64,000 nucleotides of DNA from Mangrovibacterium diazotrophicum (GTDB taxonomy: Bacteria > Bacteroidota > Bacteroidia > Bacteroidales > Prolixibacteraceae): the NCBI RefSeq assembly GCF_003610535.1, contig NZ_RAPN01000001.1, positions 1,537,320-1,601,319 of the forward strand, given 5' to 3'. Shown piece by piece: positions 1 to 10,900 of this stretch. A program made the position numbers and the translations under genes. Below the pieces are notes generated by a model. The model was not told the DNA's origin. It ran no database searches and worked only from the letters and a program-made list of their open reading frames with translations. How positions within the stretch are numbered: position 1 is the stretch's first letter; every line of letters begins with the position of its first letter.

Positions 1-895
1 AAGCATGGGCTTTTTCAGCCTGGGAATCATATGAAGCTACCTTCAACATTGCTCCGCTTATGGTCACAGCTTTATGGAAGAGCCCTTTAGCAGCAGGCAT
101 AGCCATCAGAATACTGACTTTGGCACCACCACCGGATTGCCCGAAAATGGTAACGTTACCGGAATCACCTCCAAAACTGGCAATATTCTCGTTTACCCAT
201 TTTAAAGCTGCTACACAATCCTGCATTCCTGCCGTTGCAGAATCTTTGTATTTATTTCCGCCAATAGCCCCAAGATTCAAAAATCCAAAAAGATTCAGGC
301 GGTGGGTTACGCTAACAACAACCACGTCACCTATTTTACTGAGATTTTCTCCGATGTATGCTTCGATCTGGATCGATGAGCCCCCGGCAAAACCACCACC
401 ATGAAACCAAACGAGTACGGGTCGCTTCGTATTATTATTAATTTCCGGAGTCCATACATTAACAGACAAGCAATCCTCATCATATCTTTTCTCGGCCCAA
501 TCATAAGTAAACCAATCACTAAAATGGCTGAAATCAGGACGCATCGGGTCTCCCAATCCTCCACCTTGAGGAGCTGCGTTCCCAAAACTTAAAGCATTGC
601 GTACTCCAGTCCATGCTTCAGGTTCCTGCGGTGCCATAAACCTGTTTTTACCCCCAGTTGAAGCACCGTAAGGTATGCCTTTATAGGTATAAATCCCGTT
701 TCGCCGGTAGCCCCTTATTTTTCCGAACTTGGTTTCGACAATAGCTCCGTTTTCTGATATCTCCACTACCTGCTCCGGCAGAGATGGCTTTTTATCGGAT
801 GGAATTGAGCAAGATGTTATTCCAACGCCACTTAATCCCAGTGTCGCAGATCCAACACCTAGAGTCTTTAAAAAATCTCGTCTGTTGTTTGTCAT
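1..895 (-). CDS. Type B carboxylesterase, exported (3' end beyond window)
   Basis: The first 298 codons of a carboxylesterase type B / para-nitrobenzyl esterase family protein; the C-terminus lies left of base 1. The start is the ATG at 895, which opens a Tat-like signal (MTNNRRDFLK) followed by a possible lipobox ending at a Cys (GITSC). Family motifs are in order: KGIPYG, EDCLSVNVWTP, the oxyanion loop HGGGF and the nucleophile elbow GQSGGG with Ser at about residue 254. The rest of the catalytic triad is outside the window. It is the last visible gene of the PUL A enzyme operon, 46 nt after the LamG gene. By family it would hydrolyse carboxylic esters, so removal of acyl groups from the glycan is plausible. 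The substrate is inferred only. Confidence 0.9.
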   Translation of the reverse strand, partial: MTNNRRDFLKTLGVGSATLGLSGVGITSCSIPSDKKPSLPEQVVEISENGAIVETKFGKIRGYRRNGIYTYKGIPYGASTGGKNRFMAPQEPEAWTGVRNALSFGNAAPQGGGLGDPMRPDFSHFSDWFTYDWAEKRYDEDCLSVNVWTPEINNNTKRPVLVWFHGGGFAGGSSIQIEAYIGENLSKIGDVVVVSVTHRLNLFGFLNLGAIGGNKYKDSATAGMQDCVAALKWVNENIASFGGDSGNVTIFGQSGGGAKVSILMAMPAAKGLFHKAVTISGAMLKVASYDSQAEKAHA

Positions 896-941
896 AGGTT
901 TAGTTTTTACAGGTTGTTAGATTTCGATCGTCAAGAGATAG

Positions 942-1652
942 CTAGTCAAAATTTAAAAACTCGCAAGGCATTAATACTTTGTTGGTAATTCGAACGCAAT
1001 AAATTGCTCCTTTAAACCAGGATATTTTATTCTGTCGAACACCAATAGACGTATTTCCCTCTTCTATTGGTGAAAAATCAACAGAACCTTCCAATTCTTT
1101 TTTTCTATTAACGAAGGTAGCCTGCTCACCATCCTTTACCGTAAATGCTATATGATACCATTTGTCCAATGGATGTGTCAGCACCGAATCCATTAACACG
1201 ACCCATTTCTCGTTCGAATCGAACATTCCATCCAAGTACCACGTTGTGTCATCCGATCGCATCTCCATTAAAACACGATCTTGCTTAACCGTACCTGTAT
1301 GAAAATAACGTTGTTCTTCTGTGCCACCACGATCAAACCGGATGAGCATTTCAATGGTAAATTCTGAATGATCTTTCAACGGCATCTCTTCCAGAAGGAA
1401 GCCATCATCCATACCATCAAATTGGACAGCATTGCCATAAGGAGAATCAATTATTTTAGGATCACCCAAAACCGTGACATCTTCTCGTTCTTTCAGCAAA
1501 TCTGTAATAATCCAAGTCTTCTTTGACATCACCTCCTGAGAGAACGCAGAGGAAGAAACAAACAAAAACAAGGAACAGAACACAAACGGCATAAACAAAG
1601 CGGCCCTGCGAGCGAAGACATTTCTATTATTTAAAACATTGAGTTGTTTCAT
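942..1652 (-). CDS. Secreted LamG-domain protein
   Basis: A 236-aa protein with a long N-terminal signal peptide (hydrophobic stretch at about residues 18-38, ending ...SSAFSQ) and a single concanavalin A-like/LamG_3 domain filling the rest. The pattern is typical: AVQFDGMDDGFLL, FTIEMLIRF, KWYHIAFTV, and a final strand GAIYCVRITNKVL. No catalytic motif is visible. It lies 32 nt after the esterase at 1685 and 46 nt before the carboxylesterase, so it is part of the PUL A operon. LamG domains of this kind commonly bind carbohydrate or act as spacers, and in this operon a periplasmic or surface glycan-binding role is plausible. The same fold is inserted in the GH2 enzyme at 7992. Confidence 0.8.
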   Translation of the reverse strand: MKQLNVLNNRNVFARRAALFMPFVFCSLFLFVSSSAFSQEVMSKKTWIITDLLKEREDVTVLGDPKIIDSPYGNAVQFDGMDDGFLLEEMPLKDHSEFTIEMLIRFDRGGTEEQRYFHTGTVKQDRVLMEMRSDDTTWYLDGMFDSNEKWVVLMDSVLTHPLDKWYHIAFTVKDGEQATFVNRKKELEGSVDFSPIEEGNTSIGVRQNKISWFKGAIYCVRITNKVLMPCEFLNFD

Positions 1653-1684
1653 CTATCCTTCTTATTAGTTTTTCTGGTTACTGA

Positions 1685-2557
1685 CTAATATTTTCTCAGA
1701 AACCCTTGATTAATCATCCATTCCTCGAAAAGGGAAGGCCATTGGTCTGAGGGTTTGTTTTGTTTGACGACTGAAAATCCGTGTCCACCAGAATAAAAGC
1801 AATGCATTTCAACAGATTTCCCCGCATCTCTCCACTGCTCATAAAGACCCGGATTTCCTTTTGCAATCGGATCGTCAGTTGCCCAGGCAAGAAACATCGG
1901 AGGTGCATCTTCAGGAACACGATCTCCCAGAATGGCACCGCAATAAGCATAGACTGGCGCAACAAAATCGGGGCGGGACTCCGGCGTATAAGTCCGTCCA
2001 ACAGAACCCGTAACAGTCCCTCCCGCCGAATAGCCGACGATTCCTATTTTTGCCGGATCAATTCCGAATTCAGCTGCGTGGCTTCTAACGTACCTAATCG
2101 CCTCAAGTCCATCTGCAACCGCAAGACGAACAAATGGGATAAAAATTGAATCTCGTTGTGATTGCTCTGCTTTATCTAATTCCGGATAGGGAAAAGGCAT
2201 CAATCGATATTTTAAAATAAATGCTGTAATCCCTTTCTCTACACACCATTTAGCCGTCTCGGCACCTTCGTGTTGAAATGCCAGGCCCTGAAAGCCACCA
2301 CCGGGGCAAATTATAAGGGCAGTTCCATTCTTTTTGCCTTCTTCAGGTTGGATGACTGTCAACGTAGGCATAGAAACATTCCGTATCGTAACAATCTCTC
2401 CATTCTCATCACGGCGGGCTGTTTCTTCCCTTGTCAATAGTTCAGATCCTGGAGGAACCCCACCATCATATAGAGGAATAACCGTTTGTGCTTGACAAAC
2501 CACTGCTATTAGGTTAAAGAAGAGCAAGGAAAAGATTTGTAATGTTTTGTTCACCAT
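1685..2557 (-). CDS. Alpha/beta-hydrolase esterase, acetyl-xylan-esterase-like
   Basis: A 290-aa exported alpha/beta hydrolase with a signal peptide of about 24 residues ending CQAQ. The catalytic machinery is readable: oxyanion region CPGGGF (about 85-89), nucleophile elbow GYSAGG with Ser about 177, Asp in ATDDP about 229 and His in GGHGF about 259. This arrangement is typical of BD-FAE/acetyl-xylan-esterase-like enzymes that deacylate plant polysaccharides. It sits 20 nt after the GH78-like gene and 32 nt before the LamG gene, in one operon with the second esterase at 1-895. Two unrelated esterase folds together suggest an acylated substrate. The exact ester (acetyl, feruloyl or other) cannot be told from the sequence. 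Confidence 0.85.
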   Translation of the reverse strand: MVNKTLQIFSLLFFNLIAVVCQAQTVIPLYDGGVPPGSELLTREETARRDENGEIVTIRNVSMPTLTVIQPEEGKKNGTALIICPGGGFQGLAFQHEGAETAKWCVEKGITAFILKYRLMPFPYPELDKAEQSQRDSIFIPFVRLAVADGLEAIRYVRSHAAEFGIDPAKIGIVGYSAGGTVTGSVGRTYTPESRPDFVAPVYAYCGAILGDRVPEDAPPMFLAWATDDPIAKGNPGLYEQWRDAGKSVEMHCFYSGGHGFSVVKQNKPSDQWPSLFEEWMINQGFLRKY

Positions 2558-2577
2558 GGGGTATTTTTTTAATGAAT

Positions 2578-4359
2578 TTAATTTTCAACGATTACCGTGA
2601 TTTCATCAGGTTTCTCATAGGTTGTCCGAACTGATCCATCAGGCAGTTTCTGATGTTCAATCGTCAATATTCCATGAGGCGTCGGAAAAGTACCTTTGAC
2701 CCATTGCAGATCACCCAAATGAGGAGATAGTTTAATTACCTTGCAACCAGGCTCAACAACATTGACACCCAGCACATATTGAGTCAACCAAGCGGTAGGC
2801 CCGGATGCCCAGCCGTGGCATAGACTGTGACGATATCCAACATAACAGTAATCGCCATAATTAGCATGCACATCAATTTTCCCTTCGGGGATCAGTTCAT
2901 CTATCCGGGCAGCGTTTGTCATCCAGTCGATGTCAAAATCTTCCCAAAAAGTAGTGGCTCCCAAATCAAGCATAGCTCCCCAGTACTCCCGGATATTGTC
3001 AATTGCCCCCTGATAGTCTCCAGCCATTGCACGAGCAGTGAGCATATAATAACCATAGAAAGTTGACATTTTATGAACCCCATCCAGGCTCAGAGCTTTT
3101 TCATTTGCCAGTTGAGGGGAAATCAAACCAGATATCGCAAGCAAAGCAGCATCTTGCTTGGTGCCTGCCATTTCCGGTACATATTTCTCTATCTTCGCTA
3201 TTGATTGTTCACAAAGTGCAACGGTTCCGGTTTCATCCAGAATCCTACACAACTCGGCTCCAGCGTTAAAGGCCATCATCATCATAGCTTGGTAACCAGC
3301 ATCAGTTGCTTCTTTATTCTCACTGGTAGGCCAGTCCAAAAATCGTTCTCCGTCCAATATTTCCTTCCCGTCTTCATCAATATATTTTGCAAGTTGGTGG
3401 AGCAAACCAACCAAGTATTCTTTCTGTTCCTTGAGGTAGCTCAGATCACCTTGGTAATTATACCAATCCCGTTGTACCATTATCCACCACATGGAGTATG
3501 AACTTATGCCGTTCATCCAGTTGGGAAGTGGATATTGATTTTTGGCGAAATCCAGCGTTTTGGGTACGACATCATTGTGTCCAAAAACAGAATTGATGGT
3601 CATCACTTCGGGGTGCATATCGCCTACCCACACAAGTCGGTCACGTTTAATTCCATCCCAGAGATAATTCTGCATATTCAGATGTACGGTGTATGCTCCG
3701 GTCATCCATATTGTATTTAGTTTTTCATCATTGCATGTAAAAGAGCCCAGGTATGGAATATCCCGATACCTGAAAATAGCGCTTATCTCCTTGATCCGTA
3801 TTTTTGCATCAGCTCCCACCAAATCAATTCTGACAAAGCGAAAACCGGATTCACCGATTTCCAGGCGCCCCATATTCGTCAGGGCAACTTCAAAATCGCG
3901 CATCGCATGATCGTTTGTGGCCCCATTTACTCCTACATCAGTCATGGTCTCGCCCACCGACTCTCCCAATCGTATGCGCACTTTAACCGGAGGACCTGGA
4001 TTTCCACGTGAAGTAACAATTTCAATTCCACCCTGAATTTCTCTTCCAAAATCAAGAACAACTCCATGTTGCATTACTCCATCATTCTTGATGGTAAATA
4101 CATCCCCCCTGCTTAAATCCGATTGCCCGGTTGAAGGGTTCAACAACATTTCGGTGTTTTGTACGAATTTTCCGGTACTATCCGAAGTCCAGACAATTCC
4201 TTGTGGAACAATAAAAGCCTGGCTTAAATCCGATGTACGCACTCGTTGAAGATCCTGGTTATCAAAAACCGGTGGAAGTTGAGCCTTTACAACCGATACG
4301 CATAAACAAAGGATCGCCAATACGATTATTCGAATGTCTTTTATCTTTAAGTTTTTCAT
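2578..4359 (-). CDS. GH78-like alpha-L-rhamnosidase
   Basis: A 593-aa protein with a signal peptide ending VKAQ, an N-terminal beta-sandwich (about 30-200) and an (alpha/alpha)6-barrel of the bacterial alpha-L-rhamnosidase type. The signature LWDGIKRDRLVWVGD lies at about 233-247. Acidic motifs WEDFDIDW (about 478) and CHGWASGPTAWL follow in the barrel, and a small C-terminal beta-domain closes it. GH78 enzymes invert and release terminal alpha-L-rhamnose. The protein is shorter than multidomain GH78 enzymes because the extra N-terminal carbohydrate-binding domains are absent. It is tightly coupled to its neighbours (18 and 20 nt). Family assignment is strong; subfamily and linkage are not determinable by eye. 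Confidence 0.85.
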   Translation of the reverse strand: MKNLKIKDIRIIVLAILCLCVSVVKAQLPPVFDNQDLQRVRTSDLSQAFIVPQGIVWTSDSTGKFVQNTEMLLNPSTGQSDLSRGDVFTIKNDGVMQHGVVLDFGREIQGGIEIVTSRGNPGPPVKVRIRLGESVGETMTDVGVNGATNDHAMRDFEVALTNMGRLEIGESGFRFVRIDLVGADAKIRIKEISAIFRYRDIPYLGSFTCNDEKLNTIWMTGAYTVHLNMQNYLWDGIKRDRLVWVGDMHPEVMTINSVFGHNDVVPKTLDFAKNQYPLPNWMNGISSYSMWWIMVQRDWYNYQGDLSYLKEQKEYLVGLLHQLAKYIDEDGKEILDGERFLDWPTSENKEATDAGYQAMMMMAFNAGAELCRILDETGTVALCEQSIAKIEKYVPEMAGTKQDAALLAISGLISPQLANEKALSLDGVHKMSTFYGYYMLTARAMAGDYQGAIDNIREYWGAMLDLGATTFWEDFDIDWMTNAARIDELIPEGKIDVHANYGDYCYVGYRHSLCHGWASGPTAWLTQYVLGVNVVEPGCKVIKLSPHLGDLQWVKGTFPTPHGILTIEHQKLPDGSVRTTYEKPDEITVIVEN

Positions 4360-4377
4360 AATTGTAGGTTTTAAATT

Positions 4378-6498
4378 TTATGGTGCAGGTTTGAGCCCTT
4401 CCCATTTTACCACCCACGATCCGTCGTCTGGAAATCCGGGGGCGTTTCTATCGGGCGCACCATCCCAGCCTGCAGCCATCATTGCAACGGCGTATAACAG
4501 CCCACCATTACCTGGTAAATACGGACAAGGCCCACCGGTACACACCCCACGTTCATCATAGTGGTTTTTAGTACCAGCGTCCAACAATAGCGCGTCAACA
4601 GCCATTTTAGGTTCTCCAAGGCGCGCAGCAGCCATCGCTGTCCATGGAAAATCCCAGCCCCAGCAACGCTTCCACTGCCAAGTCTCCCATACTTTTAGCA
4701 GGCTGCGATGTGCTGTATCAAAATCCATATCTTTTTGAGGAGGTAGCATCCCCAAAACACCAACCGTATTAGGGTGTTCCCAGTTACGTTCTGTGTATGT
4801 ATCTTCCCACTCCGGCGAATGCAAATAAAGCCCGTCCTTCACCGGTAGTTCTGCAAGATTTTGTATGACTTCATCCCAATGAGAGTTTCTCTCAGCTCCC
4901 ATACGTTCCCGCCAAAGTTGAGCTTGTTGCAAGCCCCACTTCCAATAGGCCAAATCAAATATGTCATCCTTCGTGACTCCCTGTTCGCTCGGCGGCATAA
5001 CAGGATCCAAATGAAAGATCCCGGTTTGTTGGTCGCGAACAGGATAGTCTGCCATGTATTCTGCAGTTCCCTCAATAATCTCTGCCCACTTTTCAAGCGT
5101 TTCATTTGTCGGATGAAGTCGGTAATCTAACTCTGCAAAAAAGATGGGGTGAGGCTGTTTCCAAATTAGAACCTGATTCCCCTCCCACGGGGCTGTTCTT
5201 CCTCCCGGACTTGCTGATTTTTGCCACTGGAAACCCTTGTACCCGAGCTGCTGTGCCAGTTCACGTGCCGTTGGGATGAAACGCTCGTAGATTGTCAAAG
5301 CACTATCTGCCATTTCCCAACGATCCCACAAGGCATAGTGCGCCAAATGCCACCAAATCATTTCCATATGAAATTGTCCCCGCCATGAATCGATTCCCAT
5401 CAATCCAACTTCGGCAGGCGGATAACTTCCGGCAGACTGTACTGCCGTCAAATATTGCGAAAGAACAATGCGACGCTCCAATTCCTCCCAACGTTCATCT
5501 TTACTTTCAGATAGGTCTATTACGCCGCCTTTTTCCCAAAAGGCAGGCCAATGTTCTTTGTTTGCTTGTTCTGTCTCCTGAACGCCGGGGAGACTCTTTT
5601 TCAATGGATTAGAAGAAAAAGCACAGGTAAATTGCATCGAGGATACACTATTAGCCTCTAGACGCCACGTATTTGGTTCGGATTCTACCGGTGCCTTCAG
5701 TATACCACCATCACTCCAGTTTAAAGTCGTATAATAAACCACATCATCTATTTCCCTACGAAAATCAGCACGTTTATCACTCCTTTGATCATTCATGCGA
5801 ATTGTGGAGTTCCCCTCAGTTCGTTTAAAATTGCCCACCCAAGGTTTATTCCGTTGAATCGCAGGATAAGGAAAATCGATTGCAATTCCCAACTCTCCAT
5901 TCTCGAAAAGTGGTGATTCAATCCGAATTGAAACCATATCCGCAGAGGGATCTACGCAGGTTTCTACCTGCACCGGTTTGCCTTCCACTGAAAAAGAAGA
6001 AGTCTGAATCCCGGTCCATAAATCCATCGTCCGGGATAAATTCTGAATTTGTTCCGTAGCTACCGATTGGCCATCAGATTTGACCAAACGGATTCGCCCA
6101 AGATTAAAGCTGTGGGGATTGTCAAACATATACTGACGAATAGCTGAAGTTCCTTCGGGGAAAATATCTGGCCCGGTATTGCGTCCATTCTGAAAAGTAC
6201 CGGTAGAAGGAATCTGATCCTTAGTTACACCTTCCGGAAGAGGAAACGAATGCCAGGCCCAGTGTGCCATCGTATTCCCACCGAAGGTCTGTAATCCGGT
6301 TCCGTCAACATTAAAGCAAAACTCACCATTACCAAGCGGAATTTGTCCGTCCAGATCATTCCACTCAATATTATGCCTGGTTACCAATGCATGTCGATCA
6401 ATTAATCTTGCAGGCTTATCAGCATTACACTGAATACAAAAAACTGCAACTAGGCAGAGAATTACGATCGTTATTATAGAACTATTTTTTCGGTTCAT
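4378..6498 (-). CDS. Unassigned exported protein, candidate (alpha/alpha)6 glycosidase
   Basis: A 706-aa putative lipoprotein (hydrophobic leader ending IQC at Cys about 24). I do not recognise a named family. The N-terminal half looks like a beta-sandwich beginning HALVTRHNIEW, QIPLGNGEFC and GTGLQTFGGNTM. The second half is alpha-helical and rich in Trp/His/Glu, as in clan-L-type (alpha/alpha)6 barrels (compare GH65/GH95 layout): WRGQFHMEMIWWHLAHYALWDRW and APWEGNQ. The end carries GWDGAPDRNAPGFPDDGSW. The 722-aa protein at 12047 has all these motifs, so the two are paralogues in one operon. It lies between GH43 and GH78-like genes (14 and 18 nt), so a glycosidase or binding role is likely. 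No reaction is claimed. Confidence 0.75.
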   Translation of the reverse strand: MNRKNSSIITIVILCLVAVFCIQCNADKPARLIDRHALVTRHNIEWNDLDGQIPLGNGEFCFNVDGTGLQTFGGNTMAHWAWHSFPLPEGVTKDQIPSTGTFQNGRNTGPDIFPEGTSAIRQYMFDNPHSFNLGRIRLVKSDGQSVATEQIQNLSRTMDLWTGIQTSSFSVEGKPVQVETCVDPSADMVSIRIESPLFENGELGIAIDFPYPAIQRNKPWVGNFKRTEGNSTIRMNDQRSDKRADFRREIDDVVYYTTLNWSDGGILKAPVESEPNTWRLEANSVSSMQFTCAFSSNPLKKSLPGVQETEQANKEHWPAFWEKGGVIDLSESKDERWEELERRIVLSQYLTAVQSAGSYPPAEVGLMGIDSWRGQFHMEMIWWHLAHYALWDRWEMADSALTIYERFIPTARELAQQLGYKGFQWQKSASPGGRTAPWEGNQVLIWKQPHPIFFAELDYRLHPTNETLEKWAEIIEGTAEYMADYPVRDQQTGIFHLDPVMPPSEQGVTKDDIFDLAYWKWGLQQAQLWRERMGAERNSHWDEVIQNLAELPVKDGLYLHSPEWEDTYTERNWEHPNTVGVLGMLPPQKDMDFDTAHRSLLKVWETWQWKRCWGWDFPWTAMAAARLGEPKMAVDALLLDAGTKNHYDERGVCTGGPCPYLPGNGGLLYAVAMMAAGWDGAPDRNAPGFPDDGSWVVKWEGLKPAP

Positions 6499-6512
6499 AT
6501 CATTTTTCTTTA

Positions 6513-7847
6513 CTATTCATTTTCAGAATTATTGGCGAATTCAAACCAATCTAATTCAAACAATTCGTTCTTATCACCGGAAAAGGCCAACCAGACAGCA
6601 TGAACACCCTCAACCTTTTTCATTTTTGAAGTCACTGTGTCCCAATCGCCGGACTCGTCTCCAGAAATATTCAAGACTCCAACTTCAGGCCCCCAGGGCT
6701 GATCAATCCTCACACTTATTTTTCCTCCATTTTGAAGAGCTTTTACCCTAAACTGAATTTGATCTGCTCCATCTTTGAAGTCAATATACTTGTAGGCCAC
6801 CTTATCTCCATTTTGAATGCCTCCAAGTTTTTCGTTCATCGTTTCAAATAATTCAATCCTCGAATTACCCAAAAGCAAACAGGCGCGTTCTGCTTCAATT
6901 TTATCCAGCGATTTTAGCGGAGGTCCAGCCCCCTGAGAAGTCATCTCCACTTCATTTATGCTACCATCCATATTAAAAGTGATGGGCTCAACACATGCTT
7001 TTCGCATCATTCTACTGTTGTGTGTGGATCGATGATAGAAGACATACCATTGACCTTTAAATTTTACCACAGAACCATGGTTATTCCATGTTGACGGATC
7101 ACAATTGTCATTATCAACTATAACTCCACCATATTTAAAAGGCCCCCAAGGCGAATCACTGGTAGAATACCCAATACAGGTTGGTTGGTTTCCCCTGCTT
7201 ATATCGGAATAAACAAGATAATAGATTCCGTTTCTTTTAAACATAAAAGCGCCTTCGTGAAAAAAGTGTTCCTTCTCAGTAGCTAATTCGGGAACAATGG
7301 ATAAGGAATCGATCTCCGTCATATTAGGCTTCAATCTGGCAATTTTCGCATCGAATTGACCCCAGATATAATAGGCCTGTCCATCATCGTCAATGAACAC
7401 TGCCGGATCGATCTCTTCTATTCCTCCGAGTGCAATTGGGGCCCCGGAGCTAAACGGTCCTATTGGGGATTTACTCGTAGCAACCCCTTCTGCAGCCTTA
7501 CGGTCTGGCTGGCAATAATACAGATAATACAATCCATTTTTGAATTGGCAGTCGGGTGCATAAAGTTCCTTATCAGAATAAAGGACTTCGTCGTTTTCGC
7601 CTCTCGATGCAAAAACATTTTCCTCCATATCCCAGTGAAGCAAGTCTGAGGTGGAGAGTACATGATAATCATAAGAACAGTAATACTCCGTACTTTCATC
7701 CAATGACCCGTAAACGTATAATTTACCATCCTGCCACACATGAGCTGAAGGATCAGCCAGATACACCCCAGCCGGAACAATCGGATTTTGGCAGAATGTT
7801 GAATTCGAAATAGTTAAAAAAAGAAGTAGCAATGGATAGTAAGTCAT
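6513..7847 (-). CDS. GH43 family glycosidase with C-terminal CBM6-like domain
   Basis: A five-bladed beta-propeller GH43 enzyme. The three catalytic acids are visible: Asp in LADPSAHVW (general base), Asp in EEIDPAVFID (pKa modulator) and Glu in FHEGAFMF (general acid). After the propeller, about 120 residues resemble a CBM6-type beta-sandwich (SRIELFETMNEKLGG ... FSGDKNELFELDWFEF). I chose the ATG at 7847 because it starts directly at a signal peptide (MTYYPLLLLFLTISNSTFCQ). An upstream in-frame ATG at 7934 would put 29 polar residues in front of it. GH43 members are mostly alpha-L-arabinofuranosidases or beta-xylosidases. The product lies between the GH2 and an unassigned protein in the PUL A operon. 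Confidence 0.88.
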   Translation of the reverse strand: MTYYPLLLLFLTISNSTFCQNPIVPAGVYLADPSAHVWQDGKLYVYGSLDESTEYYCSYDYHVLSTSDLLHWDMEENVFASRGENDEVLYSDKELYAPDCQFKNGLYYLYYCQPDRKAAEGVATSKSPIGPFSSGAPIALGGIEEIDPAVFIDDDGQAYYIWGQFDAKIARLKPNMTEIDSLSIVPELATEKEHFFHEGAFMFKRNGIYYLVYSDISRGNQPTCIGYSTSDSPWGPFKYGGVIVDNDNCDPSTWNNHGSVVKFKGQWYVFYHRSTHNSRMMRKACVEPITFNMDGSINEVEMTSQGAGPPLKSLDKIEAERACLLLGNSRIELFETMNEKLGGIQNGDKVAYKYIDFKDGADQIQFRVKALQNGGKISVRIDQPWGPEVGVLNISGDESGDWDTVTSKMKKVEGVHAVWLAFSGDKNELFELDWFEFANNSENE

Positions 7848-7991
7848 AGCCGAGTGAAACCTGGAATACGCCCCTTCTTTTGCTATTGTATTTCCAGTAT
7901 CCATAACTACATCTTTTTTCGTGCTTAATCTCATTTGAAATTGACCTTATCTGGGTTTATTATTCTGTCACAACTGAAAATGTCGAAGTGA

Positions 7992-10900
7992 CTATTTAAC
8001 TGGTTTTATCGTAATTTTTCTCGAATACTCTTGCGGATACACCCGGTATGAATTCAACACCGGCTGGGAGGTATCGCCAACACCGGTAGTTTTATAATCC
8101 AAATTAAGCGTGATTCCATCGGCCTTCTCCAGTTGAAATGTATAGAGTGCTTTGGTTATGTTTTCCGTCGTGTATGCATGAACATTGAAATTGAATTGCT
8201 GATCCATCGAAAACTCAAGGCCTTTACCCTCTCCATTTGTCATTTTCAAATAGCGGTTGTCCATTCTCAGACCGTAATCCTGAGGAACTAGATAAGGCTC
8301 GTACATGTCATCTACTGTCGAATTATAAATCCCAAGTCTGTAACCACTTTTGCGATCGGGATAATTTTCCTGAGGTCCCCTTCCATACCATTCTACCTGG
8401 TCATACTCATTATCCAACATCAGACATATTCCGATTCGAGGTAGCAATTGGGGCATTTGACCTTGCGGCATTACATTGTGATTAATCTCGATAGTCCCAT
8501 CTCCATATACCGTGTATTCATAGATACTTTCAAATCCGCCTATTGCACCGGCAGCTCCTCCTTCAATTAGGTAATCGAGGGATGCCGCATTCTGGTCTTG
8601 TCTTGAGAGAGCCACTTCCCGGACATAAATGCACACGACTCCTTCTGCCTCCTCCGCTCTTACCTCAAGCGGAATAAACTGGAGCTCATCCACTCCATTG
8701 GAATACAAATCCGTAGCCATAGTTCGTCCATACTCCGGTTTCCAGTTAGGCTGTCTGAAGCTGTAGCCTGCCCACCTGTCATTTTGGTTGTTAACCGGCG
8801 CTCGCCAAATATTTAGTTTGATTGGCGCCTTTAGCAGTTCATCTCCATCGACCAACATGGATTTAAGTTCGCCTGAATTTTCGTCGAAAGTGTATGAAAA
8901 TCCTTCTCCTGTAATGATATGGTTCCCCTCTCTGTTTGATAATGTTGCCGCCAGATTGGTCGGAACCCTGGGGGGTAAGGGATCGTTCCAGCCAGTTAAC
9001 TCAAACTGGTCCCATGAAATTTCATGGCCTTTTTTTGCCCATATTTCATCCTCCTTTAATGAGGAACTGATATTGAGCCGATACTCTTTACCACGAATAA
9101 TCTCAGGCTTTTTATAGTTGACCATCACTTTAGAACGATTTCCCGGCTCGACATTCAATTCCAAAACACCTTGCTGAAGCACCTTATCATCTTCTGTCAG
9201 TGTCCAGGTCGATTCCCAGTGGGAAGCATTTGTAAAATCGCTCCGGTTCCAAACTTCCAGTACACCTTTTTCAGTACTCAATAGCCTAAAAGAGAGTGGC
9301 TGTGCTGACTTTTTCATTTGCCATAACTCTGGCTGAGGTTTACGGTCTGGCCAAATACTACCGTAAGTTCTGGCCCCCATTCCATTACTATAAAAAGCAC
9401 CTCCATTAGTTTCTTTTTCAAAATCCAACCATAAAACGGCATCCGAAGGATTGAGGTTGCTGGAAGGTGATATGGCTTTTGCAAACAACCTGACATTGTC
9501 AATCTTCGAATCGCAGACATAGTCTTTCGTATCCTGCGTGTGAATTTCAGCGTTTCGACCAATATTCACAGGAAACGGCAAATTTTTGATTTTCCCACTC
9601 ACTTTCGCCGATCCAACTTCAACACCATCGATAAAAAGTTTCATCTGAGCACCATCATAAGTCGCTAAAATGTTATGCCAATGGTTCTCCCAAATTTCAG
9701 GCAGAGGTACACTTAAAGTTTGTTTTTCCTTGGTGAAAATGTAGAAATCCAGTGAATCTTTCCCGTTTTGTATCACCCCGAACTGGTTACTTCCTTTGGT
9801 CAAAAAGGAGCCAGCGCTACTATTCAGGTAGCGGGGAAATACATCCATCATGATTGACAACTGATCTCCCGATATTTCAAGGTTATTACTTCTATAAACT
9901 TCAACCCACTCATCATGTCCGTTAAGATCTAGGCACTTTCCGTTAACTCCATTTACCAATTTTGAATTGCCCATTGCGTAGGTTGGTGTTTCAAAAGGAG
10001 ATTTATCCGACAAAATACGAACCGAGTCGGTTAAACCGTTGCTCACAAAATCCCATATAGCACCACCCATAATTCTTGGGTGCCTATAAATAACGCGCCA
10101 GTACTCATCAAGCGCTCCTCCTCCATTACCGGTCACGGATAGATACTCGTCCATGAACGATGGCCGGCTATCAGTTGTGTCAAGTCCCAGATTAACTTCT
10201 TCCTGTAACGGAGACGGATAACGGGGACCGATTATGTCTTCGGCAGGATGAACCATATCATTGCCGCCATACATCCAGTAACGCGTAGGATCGAGCCGCT
10301 TACCTTCCTTTACGACCTCTGTGATATTTTCACCCTCACCTGCCTCATTACCAGCGCTCCAAAATAAAATACTTGGATGGTTTCGATCCCGAAGCACTGC
10401 CTTCCGAGTCCGATCTCTATACATTTCGGTGTACTCAGGCATATCCGACACATACTGTGTGGCGTGACACTCATTACCCACCTCATCAACGATAAACAAT
10501 CCGTATTCGTCAGCCAATTCCAAATACCTATTAACGGGTGGGTAGTGGGATATACGTACCAGATTGAAGTTGAATTGCTTTAGAAGCTCCATGTCTTTAC
10601 GGATGGTCTCTTCATCCACAACATGCCCCATTTCCGGGTGTTGCATATGCGTATTCGTACCATTCAGTTTTACCGGTACGCCATTGAGGTAAAAAACATT
10701 CCCAATGATTTCCGTCTTTTGAAAGCCAACTTTAGTTTGAATTTGGTCGATGATTTTGCCTTCATTATCAAGCAACTCCATCTTCAAATCATAAAGATTT
10801 GGAGTTTCAGAAGTCCATTTTTCCGGTTGTTTGATTAATTCGGAAAGATTGATCGTTTGCCTACCTTTTTTAACACTGAACTTTGAGCTGCCAAAGCTGG